NCBI GenBank assembly: GCA_002320815.1
Contig: DCLA01000086.1
Location: forward strand, 12,989-76,988
Source: Myxococcales bacterium UBA1660
GTDB lineage: Bacteria; Myxococcota_A; Polyangia; Polyangiales; Houyiibacteriaceae
Length of the DNA: 64,000 nucleotides
Direction of reading: 5' to 3'
Positions 38,906-49,156 of the stretch are shown piece by piece (within the stretch, counting starts at the first letter, position 1; each line of letters begins with the position of its first letter). The notes beneath the pieces are model-generated. The model was not told the origin of the DNA, did no database searches, and worked only from the letters and a program-made list of their open reading frames with translations. The position numbers and the translations under genes are program-made.

Positions 38906-40879
38906 TCAGCGGCCGCGTTTCTTGGTCGAGATGCCCAGCCGGCGGGCGAGCCGATAGACCGTGCTGCGGGCCACCCCGAGCTCGCGGGCGGCCGCGCTGA
39001 CGTTGCCCCCGTGAGCGGTGAGCGCCCGCTCGAGCGCGGCGGCTTCGGCGTCCCGGAGGGCGCCGCGATCCCCGTCGTCGTCGCGCGGGGCCCGCAGCTC
39101 CCGCGGGAGGTCGCGGGCCTCGAGGGCGGTGGCGCCGCGTCCCCGGGCGGTGAGCAGGGCGACGTCGAGCACGCTGAGCAGCTCGCGGACGTTGCCGGGC
39201 CACGCGTGGCGACGGAGGAGCTCGGCGGCGTCGGGCTGGATCCGGGGCGGGGCGGGCCACCCGAGGCGCTGGGAACGCTTCGCGACCAGGTGCTCCGCGA
39301 GGCCCAGGATGTCCGCGCGGTCTCGGAGCGCCGGGAGCCGCACCGAGGCGCCGCGGAGCCGGTAGAAGAGGTCTTGGCGGAAGTCCCCGCGGTCCACGGC
39401 GGCTTCGAGGTCGCGGCAGGTGGCGCAGACGACGCGGACGTCCGACCGTTGCTCGTGGCGATGGTCGCCCACCCGGTGGAAGGCGCCGCTGTCCAGGACG
39501 CGCAGCAGCGCGGCCTGCATGGCGAGGGGCATCTCGGCCACCTCGTCCAGGAAGAGGGTGCCGCCGCTCGCGGCGTGGAAGAGCCCCTCCCGGCCCCGGG
39601 GATCGGCGCCGGTGAAGGCGCCGGCGGCGTGGCCGAAGAGCTCGCTCTCCAGGAGCGTGGGGGCGATCGCGCCGCAGTTCACCGCGACGAAGGGGCCCTG
39701 AGCCCGATCGCTGGCCTCGTGGATCGCGCGGACGAAGAGCTCCTTGCCGGAGCCGGTCTCCGCCAGGAGCATCACCGGGAGGTCGCTCCGGGCGACCAGG
39801 CGCGCCCACTCGATGGCGTCGAGGAGGGTGGGGTCCTGGGCGAAGAGGGTCCCGAAGGCGTCGTCGGCGGCCGGCGCCGGCGGGCGGTTGCTGGGGCGGC
39901 GCCGCGGAACCTCGAGGGTCACGCAGACCGCCAGCGGCAGGCCGCTGCCGTCGAGGACCGGCTCGGCGCGCAGCCGGAGCCCGGTGGCTTGCCCCCGGGT
40001 GAGCTCGCGCCCCCCGGCGGTGGGGCTGAGCGACTCCTCCACCAGGCTCTCCCAGCCGAGCCCCAGGAGGGGCCGGGTGGATCCTCCGGCGGGGACGCCG
40101 CCGAGGGCGATCCGCGCGGCGGCGTTGAGGCGGCTGACCCGGCCGGGCGCCTCGACGAGGATCATCGCCTCGTGGGTCCGGTCCATGGTGCTCTTGAGCA
40201 CCCGGAGCACCGAGCCACCGGCGGAGGCGAAGGCCTCCAGGCGCAAGAGCTCGCTGAGCACGCTGCTGGCGGAGAAGACCGCTTGGCCCACGGCGGGGTT
40301 GGCGCGGTCGAGGCGCGAGGTGGCGTCGAGGACGCCGACCAGCCGCCCGTGGGGATCGGTGATGGGCGCCGCGTAGCAGGCGAGCTCGTGGTAGCTCCGG
40401 CCGTAGTGGCCGCGGCCCATGACGATGGTCGGGCGTAGCTCGGCGGCCGCGGTGCCGATGGCGTTGGTCCCGCGGGCGGCCTCGCTCCACTCGGCGCCCT
40501 CCATGAGCCGGACCCGCTGGGCCTCGTCCCGGAACCCCCCGCCGCCGGCGGAGCGGACGATCATCCCGTCGGCGTCGGCCATCAGCAGCACGAAGTCGTG
40601 GGAGCTGACCTCGGCGGCGGCCTGGGAGAGCGCCGCGGCGCCGAGGGCCTGGAGGAGCTCGACGTGCTCCGAGCGCAGCCGGAACGCTTCGCCGCGGACG
40701 AGCGCGTCGTCGACGCGGCGACCCTCGGGGGAGGCGCCGAGGCGGCGGGACCGTTGCCAGTGCTTGACGTGGAGGGCCGGGGGCGCCAAACGACCGGCCG
40801 CGCGGTTCATCTGGAAGGCCTCCCAAGCGGCCTCCGAGACGTTGTCGATGACGATGGTGTCTTCGCCGCGCACCTCCAC
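38906..40879 (-). CDS. AcoR-type sigma-54-dependent transcriptional activator
   Basis: A 657-aa enhancer-binding protein. The GAF-like sensor region (about 60-220) includes the ARGTNAIGTAAAE motif characteristic of AcoR and relatives, followed by a PAS-like segment (225-325). The AAA+ domain (345-575) has Walker A AETGSGKE at 373, the sigma-54 contact GAFTGA at 420, and LFLDEV at 442. A Fis-type helix-turn-helix (NVSAAARELGVARSTVYRLARRLG) ends the protein. It begins with GTG and is divergent from the aldehyde dehydrogenase gene, which has a sigma-54 promoter, so that gene is the likely target. The inducer may be an aldehyde, alcohol or acetoin. Confidence 0.95.
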   Translation of the reverse strand: MEVRGEDTIVIDNVSEAAWEAFQMNRAAGRLAPPALHVKHWQRSRRLGASPEGRRVDDALVRGEAFRLRSEHVELLQALGAAALSQAAAEVSSHDFVLLMADADGMIVRSAGGGGFRDEAQRVRLMEGAEWSEAARGTNAIGTAAAELRPTIVMGRGHYGRSYHELACYAAPITDPHGRLVGVLDATSRLDRANPAVGQAVFSASSVLSELLRLEAFASAGGSVLRVLKSTMDRTHEAMILVEAPGRVSRLNAAARIALGGVPAGGSTRPLLGLGWESLVEESLSPTAGGRELTRGQATGLRLRAEPVLDGSGLPLAVCVTLEVPRRRPSNRPPAPAADDAFGTLFAQDPTLLDAIEWARLVARSDLPVMLLAETGSGKELFVRAIHEASDRAQGPFVAVNCGAIAPTLLESELFGHAAGAFTGADPRGREGLFHAASGGTLFLDEVAEMPLAMQAALLRVLDSGAFHRVGDHRHEQRSDVRVVCATCRDLEAAVDRGDFRQDLFYRLRGASVRLPALRDRADILGLAEHLVAKRSQRLGWPAPPRIQPDAAELLRRHAWPGNVRELLSVLDVALLTARGRGATALEARDLPRELRAPRDDDGDRGALRDAEAAALERALTAHGGNVSAAARELGVARSTVYRLARRLGISTKKRGR

Positions 40880-40960
40880 AATCTGCCGGTGAAATCGGGG
40901 GAAAACAAGGTTCCCCCGGCTCGTAGCGGATCGCGACGGGGGGTGTCGCAGATCGCTCCA

Positions 40961-40976
40961 ACGCGACGCGTCGCGT
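40961..40976. promoter_or_regulatory. Candidate upstream activator site
   Basis: ACGCGACGCGTCGCGT is a perfect 16-bp palindrome about 40 bp before the -24 element of the sigma-54 promoter and 82 bp from the AcoR-like gene start. It is the best site in this gap for a dimeric Fis-type helix-turn-helix. A second, imperfect dyad with similar TCGCGAC/GTCGCAGA half-sites lies at about 40925-40956. Confidence 0.5.
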
Positions 40977-41015
40977 CAGTCCCGGAAACTTCGGAGAAAC
41001 ACGGATTGCGGGCCG

Positions 41016-41031
41016 TGGCACGAATGATGCG
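41016..41031 (+). promoter_or_regulatory. Sigma-54 promoter of aldehyde dehydrogenase operon
   Basis: TGGCACGAATGATGCG matches the -24/-12 consensus TGGCACG-N4-TTGCA with an exact GG-to-GC spacing; only two positions of the -12 box differ. The predicted transcript would start near 41042, just ahead of the AAGGAGG at 41046-41052. A divergent sigma-54 activator gene makes the assignment coherent. Confidence 0.7.
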
Positions 41032-41059
41032 GAGGGTTCTTCGAAAAGGAGGACGCGCC

Positions 41060-42579
<1,520 letters not shown>

Positions 42580-42580
<1 letters not shown>

Positions 42581-42936
42581 TGGCGGACGAGCGCGCGCCG
42601 ACGGCGAGCGTGAGCGCGACGCCGGCCGCGCTCGACCTCGTCGCCTCGTTGGTCGAAGAGCACGGCCCGCTGATGTTCCATCAGTCCGGCGGCTGCTGCG
42701 ATGGGAGCGCCCCGATGTGCTACCCGCGCGGTGAGATGCGTCTGGGCGCCCGGGACGTGAAGCTCGGCGAAGTCGGCGGCCAGCCCTTCTACATCGGGGG
42801 CCACCAATGGGAACGCTGGAAGCACACCCGGCTGACCCTGGACGTGGTCCCCGGCCGCGGCGCGGGGTTCTCCATCGAGGCCCCGCGGGGCGTCCGCTTC
42901 CTGATCCGATCGGACGTCTGCCTCCCCGACGAGTGA
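42580..42936 (+). CDS. DUF779 protein, aldehyde dehydrogenase partner
   Basis: A 118-aa soluble protein of the DUF779 family: HGPLMFHQSGGCCDGSAPMCYP near residue 28, IGGHQWERWKHT, and a C-terminal GFSIEAPRGVRFLIRSDVC. The paired Cys and His residues suggest a metal or redox centre. The role is unknown, but such genes usually follow AldB-type dehydrogenase genes, as here with a TGATG overlap, so a part in assembly or protection of the dehydrogenase is likely. Confidence 0.93.
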
Positions 42937-42979
42937 AGAGGGTGGCGGAGGACGGGCCCGGGTCCCATGCTCGCGCGCG

Positions 42980-45697
42980 GTGACCGAGCCTTCCTCCTCC
43001 ATCGATTTCCCGTCCACCGACGCCGCCCTCCGGGACGACGTCCGCACCCTCGGCGCCATGCTGGGGAAGCTCCTCGTCGACCTCGAGGGTCAGCCGCTCT
43101 TCGACGCGGTCGAGTCCATCCGGCGCACGGCGCGCGCGCGCCGCGCGGGCGACCCGACGGCCGCGGACCGGCTCTCGGCTTTCCTGGAGCAGCACGACGC
43201 GGAGAAGGTCCGCACCGTGGTCCGCGCCTTCAGCGCGTACTTCGGGCTGGTGAACATGGCCGAGCGGGTGCATCGCATCCGGCGCCGGCGGGTCCACGAG
43301 CGGCAGGAGCAGCCCCAGCCGGGCGGCGTGCGGGCCATCGTCGCCGAGCTCGCCGAGCGGGGCTTCTCGCGCGAGGTGGTCACCGGCGCGCTGGAGAAGA
43401 TGACCATCGCGCCGGTCTTCACGGCGCACCCCTCGGAGGCGATCCGGCGGACCATCCTGCGCAAGGAACAGCGGATCGCCTACGCGCTGGTGGATCGCTT
43501 CGACCGGGCCCACCTCACGCCGCGCGAGGATCGAGCCGCCCTGGGTCGCATCCGGGCCGAGCTGGCCAGCTCCTGGACCACCTCCGAGCACGGCACCCGG
43601 CCCACGGTGGCCGACGAGGTGGAGCACGTGGCTTTCTACCTGGTCACGGTGATCTACCGCGCGGTCCCGGCGTTCTTCGAAGAGCTCGAGGAGGCCATCG
43701 CCGAGCAGTGGCCGGAGCACCCGACCTGGGCCGCGCCCGATCGGCTCCTGCGCTTCGGCAGCTGGGTCGGCGGCGACATGGACGGCAACCCCAACGTCGG
43801 CGCGGACACCTTCGGGCGCACCCTGGCCCGGCAGCGGAAGCTGGTGCTCGACCGCTACGTGGACGAGCTCCACGAGCTGGCCGACCACCTCAGCCTCTCG
43901 GATGCCGGCGGCGCCATCGACCCGCGGGTGGGCGAGCTCTTCGGTCGCTACGCCACGCTGGTGCCCGAGGCCGCCAGCGCGCTGGAGGCGCGCTACGGGG
44001 ACATGCCCTACCGGAACCTCTGTCTGCTGATGGCGGCGCGGATCCGCGCGACCCAGGAAGACGGCGCCGGCGCCTATCCCCACGCCAGCGAGTTCCAGGA
44101 CGACCTGCGCCTCATCGAGGCCACCATGGCCGAGGCCTCGGACGCCGCCGCCGGGTACCGGGTCCGCAGGCTTCGGCGGCGCGCGGAGACCTTCGGGTTC
44201 CACCTGGCCACCATCGACATCCGGCAGGATTCGCTGGTCCATCGGCGGGCCATCGCCGATCTCCTGGGCGACGAGGGCTTCGTGGAGCGGAGCGCCGAGG
44301 AGCGCACCCGGGTCCTCCTCGAGGCGTTGGGCCGCGAGGTCCCGGTGCCCGCGGAGCCGGGGCCGGACCTCGAGCGCACCCTGGCCATGTTGCGGGCCGT
44401 CGCCGAGGCCCAGCGGACGATGGCCGAGCACGCGGTGGGTCCGTACATCATCAGCATGGCCCGCGGGCCCGACGACCCGCTCGCGGTGCTGCTCCTGGCC
44501 AAGGTCGCGGGCGTGGGCACGGGCGACGCGGTCACCCTGGACATCGCGCCGCTCTTCGAGACCGCCGACGACCTCTTCGGCGCCCGCGAGACCATGGAGG
44601 CGCTCTTCGCCGAGCCGGTCTACCGCGAGCACCTCCGGCGTCGGGGCGACCGGCAGATGGTCATGGTGGGCTACTCGGACAGCGGAAAGGACGCCGGGAT
44701 CATGGCCGCGCGCTGGGCGCTCCAGCAGGGCCAACGGGATCTGGTGGAGGCCTGCACCGGCGCCGGCGTCGAGCTGACCATCTTCCATGGTCGCGGCGGC
44801 ACGATCAGCCGTGGCGGCACCAAGACCCGGGAGGCCGTCTTGGCCGCGCCGCCGGGCAGCGTGGGGGGCCACCTGCGCATGACCGAGCAGGGGGAGATCA
44901 TCCACGCGCGCTACGGGCTCCGCGGGATCGCGCTGCGCTCCCTGGAGCTGGCGACCGGGGCGGTGCTTCAGCGGACCGCGGGCGCGGTGCCGCGGGCCCA
45001 GCTCGAGGCCAGCGAGCCGCGCGCCACGCTGATGGAGACCATGGCCACCGCCAGCCGCTCGGCCTATCGGGCGCTGGTCGAGGACCCGCGCTTCCTGACC
45101 TACTTCCGGGCGGCCACGCCCATCGACGTGATCGAGCGGATGGCCATCGGATCGCGGCCGGCCTCGCGGCGGAAGCAGGCCGGGCTCGAGGACCTCCGGG
45201 CCATCCCCTGGGTCTTCGCCTGGACCCAGAGCCGGCAGATCGTGCCCGGCTGGTTCGGCGCCGGCAGCGGACTGCAGGCGGGCATCGAGGCCACGTCGCT
45301 GGAGACGGTCCGGACCCTGGCGCGGGAGTGGCCCTTCTTCGACACGCTGCTGGCGGACATCGAGATGGTGCTCGCCAAGACCGACATGGAGATCGCCGCC
45401 CGCTACGCCGAGCTCGCCGACGAGGCGAGCCGCGGGATCTTCGAGGTGGTGCTCGAGGAGCACGCGCGGACCCGGGAGTTGATTCTGCGGGTGCGGGCCA
45501 GCGAGCGCATCCTCGAAGGGGAGCCGACCCTGGACCGGACGCTCAACCTGCGGAACCCCTACATCGACCCGATGAGCTTCGCGCAGATCGCGCTGCTCCG
45601 CGCCTGGCGCGCGGAAGGGCGGCCGGCGGGGGAGCGGCTCGAGGCCCTCTTCAGCACGGTGCGCGGCATCGCGCGGGGCCTCCAGAACACCGGCTGA
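42980..45697 (+). CDS. ppc: Phosphoenolpyruvate carboxylase
   Basis: A 905-aa enzyme adding bicarbonate to phosphoenolpyruvate to form oxaloacetate, replenishing the citric acid cycle. Key motifs are the catalytic His150 in FTAHPSEAIRRT (usually TAHPTE), MVGYSDSGKDAG, FHGRGGTISRGG, QGEIIHARYG and the invariant C-terminal QNTG. The length matches the family (about 880-930). The start is GTG 42980; no in-frame ATG lies close by. It is 43 bp downstream of the DUF779 gene and might be read from the same promoter, but its housekeeping role argues for an own promoter. Confidence 0.97.
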   Translation: MTEPSSSIDFPSTDAALRDDVRTLGAMLGKLLVDLEGQPLFDAVESIRRTARARRAGDPTAADRLSAFLEQHDAEKVRTVVRAFSAYFGLVNMAERVHRIRRRRVHERQEQPQPGGVRAIVAELAERGFSREVVTGALEKMTIAPVFTAHPSEAIRRTILRKEQRIAYALVDRFDRAHLTPREDRAALGRIRAELASSWTTSEHGTRPTVADEVEHVAFYLVTVIYRAVPAFFEELEEAIAEQWPEHPTWAAPDRLLRFGSWVGGDMDGNPNVGADTFGRTLARQRKLVLDRYVDELHELADHLSLSDAGGAIDPRVGELFGRYATLVPEAASALEARYGDMPYRNLCLLMAARIRATQEDGAGAYPHASEFQDDLRLIEATMAEASDAAAGYRVRRLRRRAETFGFHLATIDIRQDSLVHRRAIADLLGDEGFVERSAEERTRVLLEALGREVPVPAEPGPDLERTLAMLRAVAEAQRTMAEHAVGPYIISMARGPDDPLAVLLLAKVAGVGTGDAVTLDIAPLFETADDLFGARETMEALFAEPVYREHLRRRGDRQMVMVGYSDSGKDAGIMAARWALQQGQRDLVEACTGAGVELTIFHGRGGTISRGGTKTREAVLAAPPGSVGGHLRMTEQGEIIHARYGLRGIALRSLELATGAVLQRTAGAVPRAQLEASEPRATLMETMATASRSAYRALVEDPRFLTYFRAATPIDVIERMAIGSRPASRRKQAGLEDLRAIPWVFAWTQSRQIVPGWFGAGSGLQAGIEATSLETVRTLAREWPFFDTLLADIEMVLAKTDMEIAARYAELADEASRGIFEVVLEEHARTRELILRVRASERILEGEPTLDRTLNLRNPYIDPMSFAQIALLRAWRAEGRPAGERLEALFSTVRGIARGLQNTG

Positions 45698-45706
45698 GTC
45701 AGCCGG

Positions 45707-46993
45707 CTACCGCCGGGAGCGGATCCGCTGGGCGCCGCCGATCAGGATTAGCGCGGCGGGCAGCCCGAAGAGGAACGCGAAGGTGCGGCTGCGGTGCTCG
45801 GGGCCGAGGAGATCGATCTCGGCCGGCGGCGGCAGCGGAGCCACCGGCCGGCGGGCCTCGTCGTCCTCCACCAACCACTCCAGAATCCGGCGCGCGAGCG
45901 CCGCCTCGCCGGGGCGCCGGAGCCCCTCGTCGCCGAGGAGGTCGGCGTCGCCGAGCACCACGGCGCGGCCCTCGCGCTCCAGGCCCGCGCGGGGAACGAA
46001 GGCGCGGGTGGTCATCACCGCCTGCTCGCGGAGGGGTTCTCCGACACCGCGCGCGCCGTCGCCGTCCGCGTCGGGGTAGGCGCGGGGGATCCACAGCGGC
46101 GCCACGGCGCGGGCTTCGCCCAATCGCGCGAAGCCGCGGGCCCCGTCCACGGTGAGCGGCGCCGGGAGCTCGGCGGTCAGGGGATGCGCCCCGGAGGCCT
46201 GGGCGCGGAGCCGCTCGTCGCCCTCGGGGCCCCGGAGCAATCCGGGCTGGGCTCGGACGCCGAGGCTGGTCAGGAGCGGCGCATCGGGGGCGCGCTCGAA
46301 GACGGCGAGGAGCCGGCCGCCCTCGCGCATGAAGCGGCTCAGGGCCCGGCTCTCGGTCTCGCGGCCGGGACCCGCGGGATCGAGCCAGACGACCAAGGGG
46401 CGCTCCGCCGCCGGGATCGCGCGGGCGAGGTCCCAGGAGCGCACCTCCAACCCGGCTCCCGCGAGCAAGGCGCGGAGGCGCGCCTGGGGCTCCCGCTCGC
46501 CGTGCCCCGCGACGAAGAGGGCCAGGCGCGGCGGCGCGAGGGCGCGGCCGAGGGCGGCGACCACCTCGCCATCGAGCCGCGCGAAGGAGCGCCGGGCCAC
46601 GGCGGGTCGAGTGCCGACCACGACGCGCTCGCTCGCGCCCCGCGTGGCGACGACCAGGACCCCGGCGCCGACGACCTCGTGCTCGCGTTCGAGGGCGGGC
46701 TCGCGCCCCGGGGTCACCCGACTTACGCGGACGCGCTGCCCGGCGAGCGCCGCGAGCCAGGGCTCCAGGCGGGCCCAGATGGGATCGCGCTCGTCGAAGA
46801 ACGCCAGGAGCTCGACATCGGTGCCCGAGTCGCGGAAGGCGGCCACGGTCGCCGGCGCGGGCGCGCTCAACGCCGCGAGGGACACGTCGGCACGCCACTC
46901 CGCCGCGCGGGCTCCGGCCCAGAGCGCGCAGGCGACGAGCGCCGCGAGGACCACGCCCAGGGCGCTACGCCGGCGCCGACTCAGTGGCCCCAT
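45707..46993 (-). CDS. GldG-like periplasmic/auxiliary ABC component
   Basis: A 428-aa protein with an N-terminal membrane helix (residues 12-30), a large exported domain and a C-terminal helix (FAFLFGLPAALILIGG) before RIRSRR. The middle part has VELLAFFDERDPI, RPLVVWLDPAGP and VVLGDADLLGDEG segments that recall the GldG/ABC-type uncharacterised transport family. Its ATG overlaps the stop of the permease gene by 13 nt, and it ends 9 bp from ppc, convergent. In gliding bacteria GldA-GldF-GldG form one transporter; a similar complex is likely here, with unknown cargo. Confidence 0.8.
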   Translation of the reverse strand: MGPLSRRRRSALGVVLAALVACALWAGARAAEWRADVSLAALSAPAPATVAAFRDSGTDVELLAFFDERDPIWARLEPWLAALAGQRVRVSRVTPGREPALEREHEVVGAGVLVVATRGASERVVVGTRPAVARRSFARLDGEVVAALGRALAPPRLALFVAGHGEREPQARLRALLAGAGLEVRSWDLARAIPAAERPLVVWLDPAGPGRETESRALSRFMREGGRLLAVFERAPDAPLLTSLGVRAQPGLLRGPEGDERLRAQASGAHPLTAELPAPLTVDGARGFARLGEARAVAPLWIPRAYPDADGDGARGVGEPLREQAVMTTRAFVPRAGLEREGRAVVLGDADLLGDEGLRRPGEAALARRILEWLVEDDEARRPVAPLPPPAEIDLLGPEHRSRTFAFLFGLPAALILIGGAQRIRSRR

Positions 46994-47691
46994 CGGCGCT
47001 CCTCTTGCCCGGCGACGGTGAGGGCGACGGCCACGAGGGCGATGGCCGCGAAGAACGCGAGGTCGGCGCCATCGACGACGCCCCGGCGGAGGGTGTCGAG
47101 GTGCGACCACACGGGGCCCGCTTCGCTCAGCACCCCGCGTACACCCGCGGGGACGTGGTCGGCGGCGAGGGGCGCCAGTTCCAGCGCGCCGAGGAGCGCC
47201 CCGGCGGCCAGGACCCCACCGAGACCGAGCCGCGCCACCGCGGCCCGCGCGAGGGTCACCGCGACGAGGCCGACCCCGAAGAGCCCCAGCGCTCCGGCGA
47301 CCAGGTGCCCGGTCCCGATGGCACCGCTCGTGGCGACGAGGAGCGGGACCGGGAGGGAGACCAGGACCGCCAGCGCGAGCCACCCGAGATCGGCCGCGAG
47401 GCGGCCGGCCACCACGGCGCCGGTGCGGACGGCGCTGGTGCGCCAGAGCAGGGCCGCGTGGGCGTCGCGGGCGCTCAGGGCCACCAGCGCCAAGGCGCCG
47501 ATCTCCATGCCGTAGCCGGCGTGGTGCAGGTCGATGGCCAACGCCGCTTCCGCGGTGCGCCGCTCGTCCAGGGCGAAGGCGACGCCGTGGATGGCCTGCA
47601 CCAGGGCCAGGGCCCCGAGGAGGAGCCACCCCGCGCCTTCGCCGAAGAGCGCGGCGAGCTCCCGGCGAGCGATCGCGCCGGCGGCCCTCAC
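46981..47691 (-). CDS. ABC transporter permease, GldF-like
   Basis: A 236-aa membrane protein with six hydrophobic helices. It begins VRAAGAIARRELAALFGEGAGW, the amphipathic entry typical of ABC-2-type permeases (REL...F). The GTG start overlaps the ATPase stop by 4 nt (GTGA) and the end overlaps the GldG-like gene by 13 nt, so the three are co-translated. It would form the membrane channel of the transporter. Confidence 0.85.
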   Translation of the reverse strand: MRAAGAIARRELAALFGEGAGWLLLGALALVQAIHGVAFALDERRTAEAALAIDLHHAGYGMEIGALALVALSARDAHAALLWRTSAVRTGAVVAGRLAADLGWLALAVLVSLPVPLLVATSGAIGTGHLVAGALGLFGVGLVAVTLARAAVARLGLGGVLAAGALLGALELAPLAADHVPAGVRGVLSEAGPVWSHLDTLRRGVVDGADLAFFAAIALVAVALTVAGQEERRWGH

Positions 47692-48380
47692 GGCGTCTCC
47701 CCACGCAGGAGGGACTCCAGCCGGGTCGCGTCGGCGTCCCGTTCGTCGGCGAGGAGGTTCCCGGCGCTCAGGACCAGGAAGCGGTCGGCGATGCGGGTCA
47801 GCTCGACCAGCCGGTGCGAGGAGAGGATCACCGTGGCCTCGAGGCCGGCGAGGAGCTCGCCCAGCTCGGCCACCTGGACCGGGTCGAGCCCGGAGGTCGG
47901 CTCGTCGAGGAGGAGGAGCTGGGGCCGGTGGACCAGCGCCTGGGCGAGCCCCACCCGCTGCCGGTACCCGTGGGAGAGGGTGGCGATGCGCGCGCCCGGG
48001 TCGGTGAGGCCGCATCGGTCGGCGACCTCCGCGGCCGCCCGCGCGGGATCGGCGAGGCCGCGGAGAGCGGCCACGTGCTCCAGAAAGGCGCCGACGCGCA
48101 TCCGCTCGTGGACCGGCGGCCGCTCGGGGACGTAGCCGATCTGCGCGCGCCACCCGGGGGCGACCGTGGGCTGGGCGCCGAAGAGCCGCAGGGAGCCCGC
48201 GCTGGGATCGAGGAGCCCGGCGAGCAGACGCAGCAGGGTGCTCTTGCCGGCGCCGTTGCGGCCGACCAGGCCGACCCGCTCGCCCGCGTCGAGCGTGAAG
48301 GTGACGTCGCGCAGCGCCACACGCGGGCCGAAGGAGCGGCCGAGCGCCTGGGCCGCGACCACGGGTGTCGCTGCCGTCAT
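47688..48380 (-). CDS. ABC transporter ATP-binding protein, GldA-like
   Basis: A 230-aa ATPase with Walker A GRNGAGKST, a signature LSHGYRQR (a common GldA-type variant of LSGGQ), Walker B LLLLDEP and the His switch in SSHRL. It energises the transporter encoded by the two overlapping genes downstream. Its ATG lies only 7 bp after the stop of a TPR lipoprotein-like gene, so the operon has four genes. Confidence 0.94.
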   Translation of the reverse strand: MTAATPVVAAQALGRSFGPRVALRDVTFTLDAGERVGLVGRNGAGKSTLLRLLAGLLDPSAGSLRLFGAQPTVAPGWRAQIGYVPERPPVHERMRVGAFLEHVAALRGLADPARAAAEVADRCGLTDPGARIATLSHGYRQRVGLAQALVHRPQLLLLDEPTSGLDPVQVAELGELLAGLEATVILSSHRLVELTRIADRFLVLSAGNLLADERDADATRLESLLRGETP

Positions 48381-48387
48381 GGGGGGG

Positions 48388-49101
48388 CTACCAGGAGACG
48401 AGGGGCATCGCGCCGGCGCCAGTGTCGTCGTCGACGATGGTGAGGACCACCAGCGTGACCCCGATGGCCGCGACGACCCCGAGGGCGGTCCAGAAGCGCC
48501 AGTCCTTGGCCACCGGTCGCGCCGCGGCGCGCTCGAAGAGGTTGGGGCCCGAGTCCGCGGTCGCGGCGGTGGGGCGCGCCGAGTGGGTCTGGCCGACGTT
48601 CACGGTGATCACCTCTTCGGCGACCGGCTGGTCGCCCTCCAGGACGGTGACCCGGTGGGTGCCGGCCAGCACCCGGGTGGGGCGCTGGGGCTCGGCGAGG
48701 GGGTAGCCGTCGATCTCCACGTGGCGACCTTCGGTGATCTCCGCCTCCACCCGGACCTGCCCGCCCCGCTCGGTCATGTGGGTCTGGAGCTCCCGGGCCT
48801 GGGCCTTCAGCTCCGGGGGCGAGGCCGGGTCGGCCAGGAGGAGCTCGAGCTCCGCGTCGGCCTCGGGGTACTGGCCCAGCTCGAAGAGGTTGAGCGCGAG
48901 GTTGTAGCGGACGGCGGGAGCGGACCGGATGGCCAGCACCGCCCGGAAGGTCTCGACGGCCTCGTCGTAGCGCCGCGCCTCGTGCTGCTCGACGCCTTCG
49001 CCGAAGAGATCTCGCGCGCGCGCCACGTCCTCGTCGGAACCCTGAGCGACTGCGATCGAGGGCGCGAGGAGGAGAGCGAGGAGGGGGAGGTGACGGCGCA
49101 T
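48388..49101 (-). CDS. Exported TPR protein with PEGA-like domain and C-terminal helix
   Basis: A 237-aa protein. A signal peptide (LPLLALLLAPSIAVAQ) precedes TPR-like helices (ARDLFGEGVEQHEARRYDEAVETF), then a small beta domain (QVRVEAEITEGRHVEIDGYPL...RVLAGTHRVTVLEG) of PEGA type, and finally a membrane helix (ALGVVAAIGVTLVVLTIV) near the C-terminus. This layout is common in myxobacteria. It heads the ABC operon by a 7-bp gap and is divergent from the pseudokinase gene, whose C-terminal half also holds a PEGA-like segment. Confidence 0.8.
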   Translation of the reverse strand: MRRHLPLLALLLAPSIAVAQGSDEDVARARDLFGEGVEQHEARRYDEAVETFRAVLAIRSAPAVRYNLALNLFELGQYPEADAELELLLADPASPPELKAQARELQTHMTERGGQVRVEAEITEGRHVEIDGYPLAEPQRPTRVLAGTHRVTVLEGDQPVAEEVITVNVGQTHSARPTAATADSGPNLFERAAARPVAKDWRFWTALGVVAAIGVTLVVLTIVDDDTGAGAMPLVSW

Positions 49102-49156
49102 GGCTGGGCATCCTACAATCGCTGCGAATGGGATCCCACCTCCACGCGGCTCGGCC

